From: Clostridiales bacterium NK3B98
GTDB lineage: Bacteria > Bacillota > Clostridia > Oscillospirales > Oscillospiraceae
Reading direction: 5' to 3'
Assembly (NCBI GenBank): GCA_000421005.1
Contig: ATWA01000019.1
Location: 1-36,284, forward strand
DNA: 36,284 bases
The notes below the pieces were generated by a model, which saw only the letters and a program-made list of their open reading frames with translations, did not search any database and was not told the origin of the DNA. Positions 32,013 to 36,284 of this stretch are shown piece by piece (within the stretch, counting starts at the first letter, position 1; every line of letters starts with the position of its first letter). A program made the translations under genes and the position numbers.

Positions 32013-33020
32013 ATGATGATCAATCAAAAAAGGATAGGCTATCTGGATGCAGCAAAAGGAATTGCAATTATATGTATTGTGATAGGTCATTCGTACTCTT
32101 ATCATGTTGGAAACGGCGGCTTCTTGATTCCTTATTTGTATTCCTTTCATGTCCCCATCTTTTTTGTGATATCGGGAATACTTTATGCAAGACGTAATCA
32201 AGTGCATATTAGCATATTGAAAAAAGTCAAGGAGCTGATACTACCATATTTTTTCTGGGGAACTGCTTATCAAATCTGCTTAGGGTTCCTCGCTGTAATG
32301 GGGGGGGAGAACCTTCAGCAGCAGATCAATACTCGCGTGGCAACTGTGCTCCACTTGACGAGTGGAGCCATGTGGTTTCTTCCGACAATGTTTATTGCTA
32401 CAATCCTTTTCCAACTTAGTTGTAAGATCAACAGTAATGCCATTAGGTGGGGAATCTGTATACTGGCATTTGTGATTGGTGTTATTGCTCCACATAATTC
32501 TGTCCCAGCAGAAGCAGTTTGGAGAGGCCTGGTTGGCTTCTCCTTTATGACTGTTGGAAATTACGGAGGTAGTGTTTTTACGCGTCGAGCAAAATGGTAT
32601 GTTTGGCTTGTACTGCTAATTGTGGATATCGGACTAATTAATATTTATGGCACTGCAAATCTAGCAAGCAGAAGTTTTGGATTTATTCCTCTCTATCTGG
32701 CAGCCAGCCTTTTAGGAAGCTGGCTTTGTATTGCTGCCTGTAATTATATTGAATCGAAAAACGTTGATCGTTTGCGACGCGTGATGGAGCGAATTGGAAA
32801 ATACTCAATAGTGGTTTTATGCACGCATCAGATCCTGCTTACATTTCTTCAACTGGCAGACTATAGATTTCTGAACTATGGTATTCAGCGGACTGGAGAG
32901 TTTGAAGGCATTATCATGGCCGCACTCATTATGGCTATCACATATTTGCTTATGCCGCTTCTGCTCCGTTGTCTGGGATGGTCTTTTGGACTTCATAATC
33001 TTAAAAAGGGAGAGGCTTAG
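32013..33020 (+). CDS. Acyltransferase 3 family O-acyltransferase
   Basis: This 335-aa multi-spanning membrane protein has the N-terminal pattern YLDAAKGIAIICIVIGHSYSY with the conserved His of family 3 acyltransferases, then about ten hydrophobic segments (FFVISGILYA, GAMWFLPTMFIATILF and on). It would acetylate or succinylate the polysaccharide made by the preceding genes. The start ATG at 32013 is 19 bases after the previous stop. The TAG stop at 33018-33020 is directly followed by the second copy of the 77-bp repeat. Confidence 0.9.
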   Translation: MMINQKRIGYLDAAKGIAIICIVIGHSYSYHVGNGGFLIPYLYSFHVPIFFVISGILYARRNQVHISILKKVKELILPYFFWGTAYQICLGFLAVMGGENLQQQINTRVATVLHLTSGAMWFLPTMFIATILFQLSCKINSNAIRWGICILAFVIGVIAPHNSVPAEAVWRGLVGFSFMTVGNYGGSVFTRRAKWYVWLVLLIVDIGLINIYGTANLASRSFGFIPLYLAASLLGSWLCIAACNYIESKNVDRLRRVMERIGKYSIVVLCTHQILLTFLQLADYRFLNYGIQRTGEFEGIIMAALIMAITYLLMPLLLRCLGWSFGLHNLKKGEA

Positions 33021-33029
33021 AAAACAAGC

Positions 33030-33106
33030 AGTCGATATTGTACTGGGGCGGTATTATACGAACAGGCAGAGGAAATGTATATCTAAATCATTTCCTCGTG
33101 CCATGT
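33030..33106 (+). repeat. 77-bp direct repeat, copy 2
   Basis: Second copy of the repeat at 28124-28200, with four substitutions and the same inverted repeat (33069-33077 with 33089-33097). It begins 9 bases after the acyltransferase stop and ends about 80 bases before luxS. Confidence 0.9.
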
Positions 33107-33127
33107 GGAATCTGTGGTAAAACTGGT

Positions 33128-33156
33128 TTGTCAGGAACCATAAGCAAACAAAGAAT
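33128..33156 (+). promoter_or_regulatory. Weak candidate promoter of luxS
   Basis: TTGTCA (33128-33133), 17 bases, then AAGAAT (33151-33156). The -10 box is poor, so confidence is low. It starts just after the second 77-bp repeat. The ribosome site GACAGGAGG lies ahead of the ATG at 33189. Confidence 0.35.
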
Positions 33157-33188
33157 ACATTGCAACTAATTGACAGGAGGAAGCCAAA

Positions 33189-33713
33189 ATGAAATTGATT
33201 CAGAGCTTTTCCGTAGACCACACCCGTATCGTACCCGGCATTTTTACAAGCCGGGTGGATGATTTGGGGGGGCATTTTGTCACCACCTATGATATACGGC
33301 TGAAGCGTCCCAACCGGGAGCCGGTGATTGATGTGGCCGCCATGCACTCGCTGGAGCATTTGATTGCCACCTATCTACGCAACCACCCGGATTGGAAGGA
33401 TGAGGTGATTTACTGGGGGCCTATGGGCTGTCTCACCGGTTTCTATCTCATTCTCAAGGGCAGCCGTGCCCCGGAGGAGCTGTACGAGCTGATGCTGGGG
33501 GCGTTTCAGTCTGTGGAGGATGCGCTGTCAGTGCCCGGAACTGCTCCCGAGAATTGCGGACACTATCTGATGCACAATCTGGCAATGGCCAAGTGGTACG
33601 CAAAGGAGTTTGCCGATTACCTGAAGGCAAACAAGGACAACAGCGCAATCTTCACCTATCCCCAGACGGAGCGGCTTGTGACAGACGACGGGCAGCACTT
33701 CTTCGATTCGTAA
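33189..33713 (+). CDS. luxS: S-ribosylhomocysteine lyase LuxS
   Basis: This 174-aa metalloenzyme splits S-ribosylhomocysteine into homocysteine and DPD, the precursor of the AI-2 signal, and recycles methyl-cycle sulfur. The iron ligands His53 and His57 lie in HSLEH with catalytic Glu56, Cys81 is in GPMGC, and Cys123 is in ENCGHY, all as in characterised LuxS. The gene is complete. It is not in an obvious methyl-cycle operon; instead ccdA and a thioredoxin follow closely. The G+C-rich composition contrasts with the polysaccharide operon on its left. Confidence 0.95.
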   Translation: MKLIQSFSVDHTRIVPGIFTSRVDDLGGHFVTTYDIRLKRPNREPVIDVAAMHSLEHLIATYLRNHPDWKDEVIYWGPMGCLTGFYLILKGSRAPEELYELMLGAFQSVEDALSVPGTAPENCGHYLMHNLAMAKWYAKEFADYLKANKDNSAIFTYPQTERLVTDDGQHFFDS

Positions 33714-33742
33714 GTGACAGGAAGCCAACAGGAGGCTGCGTT

Positions 33743-34396
33743 ATGCTCTACCTTATCACCTTTCTGGAGGGGATTCTCTCCTTCCTCTCCCCCTGTATGC
33801 TGCCCCTGCTGCCGGTCTACCTGTCCTTTTTCGCAGGTGGAGCCGATGGACGGCAAAAGCAGTTGGGGCGGATTGCCGCCTTTATTCTGGGCTTCACCCT
33901 CTGCTTTCTGGCGCTGGGTACCGGGTTTGCGGCGCTGGGAAGCGTGCTCAACCACTACCGCAGGGCGGTCAATCTGCTGTGCGGGGCGCTGATGGTGGTA
34001 TTCGGGCTGAGCTTTCTGGACATGGTACCTCTCCCCTTCTTCAAGGGGGTTTCCGGGCGGGTGAAGGTCACCGGGCCGGTGTCGGCGTTTTTGTTCGGCA
34101 TGGTCTATTCTGTCAGCCTGACCCCCTGTGTGGGGGCGTTTCTGGGCTCTGCCCTGCTGTTGGCCACAACGTCGGGCAGTATTGCGCAGGGGGCGTTGAT
34201 GCTGCTGGTCTACTCTCTGGGCATGGGGATTCCCTTTCTGCTCTCCGCCCTGCTGGCCAGCCATTTGGATGTATTCTTTTCCGGCATCAAGGCGCACTAT
34301 GAGGTACTGAACCGGGTATGCGGCGGATTTTTGATCGTGGTGGGCATTGTGACTGCTCTGGGCTGGCTCAACGCCCTGATGGGGCTGCTGCGTTAG
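33743..34396 (+). CDS. ccdA: CcdA-type thiol-disulfide transporter
   Basis: This 217-aa membrane protein has six likely transmembrane segments and the paired redox cysteines Cys18 (SFLSPCMLP) and Cys129 (SLTPCVGAF) of the CcdA/DsbD family. It carries reducing power from cytoplasmic thioredoxin to an outside thiol partner, most likely the TlpA-like protein encoded next. The ATG at 33743 has AGGAGGCTG upstream; an earlier in-frame start at 33554 would overlap luxS heavily and is rejected. The stop is 12 bases before the next ATG. Confidence 0.92.
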   Translation: MLYLITFLEGILSFLSPCMLPLLPVYLSFFAGGADGRQKQLGRIAAFILGFTLCFLALGTGFAALGSVLNHYRRAVNLLCGALMVVFGLSFLDMVPLPFFKGVSGRVKVTGPVSAFLFGMVYSVSLTPCVGAFLGSALLLATTSGSIAQGALMLLVYSLGMGIPFLLSALLASHLDVFFSGIKAHYEVLNRVCGGFLIVVGIVTALGWLNALMGLLR

Positions 34397-34408
34397 GAGG
34401 ATCGCAAC

Positions 34409-34987
34409 ATGAATCAGAAAAGATACGGGTTACTTGCTGTGCTGCTGGTGGTGGTGCTGGGGGCGGCTGCCTATGGCTACCGGGCGCTGACCGAAAATCA
34501 GGCGGCAGAGGAGGTCTTACCGGATGCTCCGGTGATGCAGGAGACAGCGCCGGAGGACAGCAGTCTCGCCCCGGACTTCAACGTGCAGGACAGAGAGGGC
34601 AATCCGGTATCCCTGGCTGACCTTCGTGGGAAACCGGTGATTGTCAATTTCTGGGCCACATGGTGCGGACCCTGCCGGATGGAGCTGCCCGAGTTTGACA
34701 AGGCGTATGCCGCCTATGGAGATCAGGTCAGCTTTATGATGGTCAATCTCACCGACGGCGTGGAGGAGACGGTAGACGGCGTGTCCGCCTTTGTGGAGGA
34801 GAATGGCTATGACTTCCCGGTTTACTTCGATACGGAGGGCAGCTCTTATGAGCCATACGGTCTCAATGCCATCCCGGTGACGGTTGCCATTGGCGCAGAC
34901 GGCACGCTGCTTTGGCAGCAGGTCGGGGCGCTGGACGGGGAAACGCTGGAACAGGTGATTTCCCTGATGCTGGAAAAAGAGGAATAA
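34409..34987 (+). CDS. TlpA/ResA-like membrane-anchored thioredoxin
   Basis: This 192-aa protein has an N-terminal hydrophobic anchor (residues 7-23) with no lipobox cysteine, an acidic linker, and a redoxin domain from about residue 52 with NFWATWCGPCRMELPEF (Cys86, Cys89) and a cis-proline in LNAIPVTVAI. It would reduce extracytoplasmic disulfides using electrons delivered by the CcdA protein encoded just upstream. Gene pair ccdA-tlpA is common in Bacillota. A weak terminator follows. Confidence 0.93.
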   Translation: MNQKRYGLLAVLLVVVLGAAAYGYRALTENQAAEEVLPDAPVMQETAPEDSSLAPDFNVQDREGNPVSLADLRGKPVIVNFWATWCGPCRMELPEFDKAYAAYGDQVSFMMVNLTDGVEETVDGVSAFVEENGYDFPVYFDTEGSSYEPYGLNAIPVTVAIGADGTLLWQQVGALDGETLEQVISLMLEKEE

Positions 34988-34993
34988 ACCAAG

Positions 34994-35036
34994 CAGGACG
35001 CTGCCAACTCTACGAAGGGTGGGTGGCGTCCTGTTT
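34994..35036 (+). terminator. Weak terminator hairpin after thioredoxin gene
   Basis: CAGGACGC (34994-35001) pairs with GCGTCCTG (35026-35033) around a 24-base loop, followed by TTTC. The T tract is short, so read-through into the next gene is possible. Confidence 0.45.
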
Positions 35037-35074
35037 CGTCCTGTGGTACGCTGTACCAAAAGGAGGGAACGCAA

Positions 35075-35671
35075 ATGGACAAGTATGTGACTGGTACAGT
35101 GATTCGCAAACTGCGGGAGGCCAAAAAGCTGACACAGGAGGAGCTGGCACAGCAGCTTTTTGTCAGCAGTAAGGCGGTGAGCAAATGGGAGACTGGACAG
35201 GGTTTCCCGGACATCAGCCTATTGGAGCCGCTGGCTGCGGCACTGGATATTTCGGTGATTGAGCTGATGTCCGGGGAGGATATCCGAAACCGGAACCGCA
35301 GCTCCAATGTATCGAAGGGACATTTCTATGTCTGTCCGATGTGCGGAAATGTGATTTATTCCATCGGCGAGGCAGTCATCAGCTGCTGTGGGATTGTTCT
35401 TCCGCCCCTGGAGACGGAACAGCCGGACGAGAAACACCTTCTCCGGTTGGAAGTGGTGGAGGATGAATATTATGTCACCTTAGATCACCCCATGACCAAG
35501 GAACACTACATCTCCTTTCTGGCCGCCGTATCCGATCAGGGTTTGCAGCTTGTGAAGCTCTACCCGGAGGGTGGAGCGGAGGCGAGATTTCAGATAAACA
35601 GGGTGTCTAAGCTCCATTGGTACTGCAACCATCATGGATTATTTAGCACCCGGATCGCAAAACGGCGCTGA
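35075..35671 (+). CDS. XRE-type regulator fused to a desulfoferrodoxin (superoxide reductase) domain
   Basis: This 198-aa protein has an N-terminal XRE helix-turn-helix (residues 6-62: LTQEELAQQLFVSSKAVSKWE). The rest matches desulfoferrodoxin: a rubredoxin-like iron site Cys87-x-x-Cys90 and Cys104-Cys105, then the superoxide reductase centre His121 (preceded by Glu-Lys), His138 (HPM), His144 (EHYI), Cys184 and His187 (YCNHHG). All expected iron ligands appear to be present. It could be a redox-sensing repressor or a bifunctional detoxifier. The ribosome site AAAAGGAGGG precedes the ATG. Fusions of this kind are known from anaerobes as predicted proteins. Confidence 0.9.
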   Translation: MDKYVTGTVIRKLREAKKLTQEELAQQLFVSSKAVSKWETGQGFPDISLLEPLAAALDISVIELMSGEDIRNRNRSSNVSKGHFYVCPMCGNVIYSIGEAVISCCGIVLPPLETEQPDEKHLLRLEVVEDEYYVTLDHPMTKEHYISFLAAVSDQGLQLVKLYPEGGAEARFQINRVSKLHWYCNHHGLFSTRIAKRR

Positions 35672-35688
35672 ATGCAATACAGAAAACA

Positions 35689-35729
35689 AAAAGCAGAAGC
35701 CTCCCTGAACAGGGAAAGCTTCTGCTTTT
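35689..35729. terminator. Bidirectional terminator
   Basis: AAAAGCAGAAGC (35689-35700) pairs perfectly with GCTTCTGCTTTT (35718-35729), with an inner TCCCT/AGGGA pairing. A and T tracts on both sides let it serve the XRE/desulfoferrodoxin gene and the convergent minus-strand gene. Confidence 0.85.
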
Positions 35730-35786
35730 GTATGCTCCCCGGAGGCGATGCCGCCTCCGGGGATTTTGGACAACGGGGAGGCTCCG

Positions 35787-36284
35787 TTATCCCTCTTCGG
35801 TGTTTTCGTTCTCCTCAGCGGGAGCGGTTTCATCGCTCTCTGCTTGGACGGAATGCTCCTCGGGCTCCTTCTCGGATTCCTCCATGGTTTTCTCTTTGGA
35901 ATCCTCGGTCTCCGGCTGCTCCGGCTCCACATCCTTCTGTTCGGGGAGAATGGCATCAGAAATCTGCTCCACTTCCGCTGCCTTTCCTTCTTCTGCTGCT
36001 GCCGTTTCTGTCTGTTCCTGCGTGTCGGAAATCTGCTGTGCACCCACGGTGTCCGTCTTGGGTTCGGATGTCTCCCGCGCCGTGGTGCTGACGGTTTCAG
36101 AAGCAGGAACCGCCTGTGCAGGCTTTGCGGCAGTCTTTGCAGGGGTGCTGGCAGGGGCAACAACCTTTGCCAATGCCGCAACTGCCTTGGCGGCAGTCTT
36201 CTTCACAGCGGAGAGAAGTTTGTTGGTTGTGGGGGCGATGGTCACAGACAATCTGCCGCCGTCATAGCTGTCGTTGCCCTCGGG
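35787..36284 (-). CDS. C-terminal end of an unknown acidic-tailed protein, runs off the edge
   Basis: The minus-strand frame is open from the window edge to the stop at 35787, giving the last 165 residues. It begins with EGNDSYDGGRLSVTIAPTTN, then an Ala/Lys/Val-rich stretch and a long Glu/Pro/Thr-rich acidic tail (EEG end). The start lies outside the window; an internal GTG at 36251 is unlikely to be the real start because the frame continues. Plus-strand frames over the same stretch are Ser/Cys-rich and look like shadows. I do not recognise the family. The gene ends against the bidirectional terminator. Confidence 0.65.
   Translation of the reverse strand, partial: PEGNDSYDGGRLSVTIAPTTNKLLSAVKKTAAKAVAALAKVVAPASTPAKTAAKPAQAVPASETVSTTARETSEPKTDTVGAQQISDTQEQTETAAAEEGKAAEVEQISDAILPEQKDVEPEQPETEDSKEKTMEESEKEPEEHSVQAESDETAPAEENENTEEG

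Noticed and set aside
35728-36267. Plus-strand 179-codon open frame at the right edge
   Set aside because: Composition is Ser/Cys-rich without domain pattern, no ribosome site, and the minus-strand frame runs off the edge against a bidirectional terminator.

Overview
The window is from a low-oxygen, gut-type Bacillota (class Clostridia, probably Lachnospiraceae or Oscillospiraceae). The signs are a clostridial siphophage structural set with HK97-type capsid, a triplet of serine-recombinase-family genes, strong Shine-Dalgarno sites ahead of most genes, and a superoxide-reductase (desulfoferrodoxin) domain. No ribosomal or tRNA gene is present, so the taxon is an inference.

Layout. (1) 1-22.4 kb is the late half of a siphophage-type prophage on the + strand. 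It starts with the tail end of a portal gene whose upstream part is not portal-like. It continues with ClpP-type head protease, major capsid protein, four head-tail joining proteins, major tail protein, a tail assembly chaperone pair linked by a -1 frameshift site, tape measure, distal tail protein, tail-associated protein, three large fibre/baseplate proteins, holin and a modular amidase/glucosaminidase/SH3 endolysin. A SHOCT-like small protein and three overlapping recombinase-family genes (large, catalytic-domain-less small, large) follow. (2) 22.5-28.1 kb is a + strand accessory operon behind a near-consensus promoter. It encodes an HTH/hydrophobic/coiled-coil protein, a 362-aa unknown, a 61-aa hydrophobic protein, a 502-aa coiled-coil protein with a possible HicA-like C-terminus, a 132-aa unknown, and a DUF262 + HNH (GmrSD/SspE-like) nuclease. 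I read this as a candidate, not yet named, defence island carried next to the prophage integration module. (3) 28.1-28.8 kb is a scar zone. It holds one copy of a 77-bp repeat, a long terminator hairpin, an IS21-like terminal-repeat remnant, and the SH3 end of a second, diverged endolysin.

(4) 28.8-33.0 kb is a visibly A+T-rich surface-polysaccharide operon: DUF6625-like protein, GT2 glycosyltransferase, a second glycosyltransferase-like protein and an O-acyltransferase. Its promoter is followed by a leader with an attenuator-like hairpin. It ends at the second copy of the 77-bp direct repeat, so 28.1-33.1 kb is bracketed by direct repeats. (5) 33.2-35.7 kb is G+C-richer again and holds luxS, ccdA, a TlpA-like thioredoxin and an XRE-HTH/desulfoferrodoxin fusion, which looks like a sulfur/redox-stress group. 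A convergent minus-strand gene with an Ala/Lys-rich then acidic C-terminus runs off the right edge.

How it works together: the phage genes build and release a long-tailed virion and the recombinases presumably move the element. The 22.5-28 kb operon plausibly protects the lysogen against other phages, and the polysaccharide genes may alter the cell-surface receptor. The last two roles are inferences from gene families and position.
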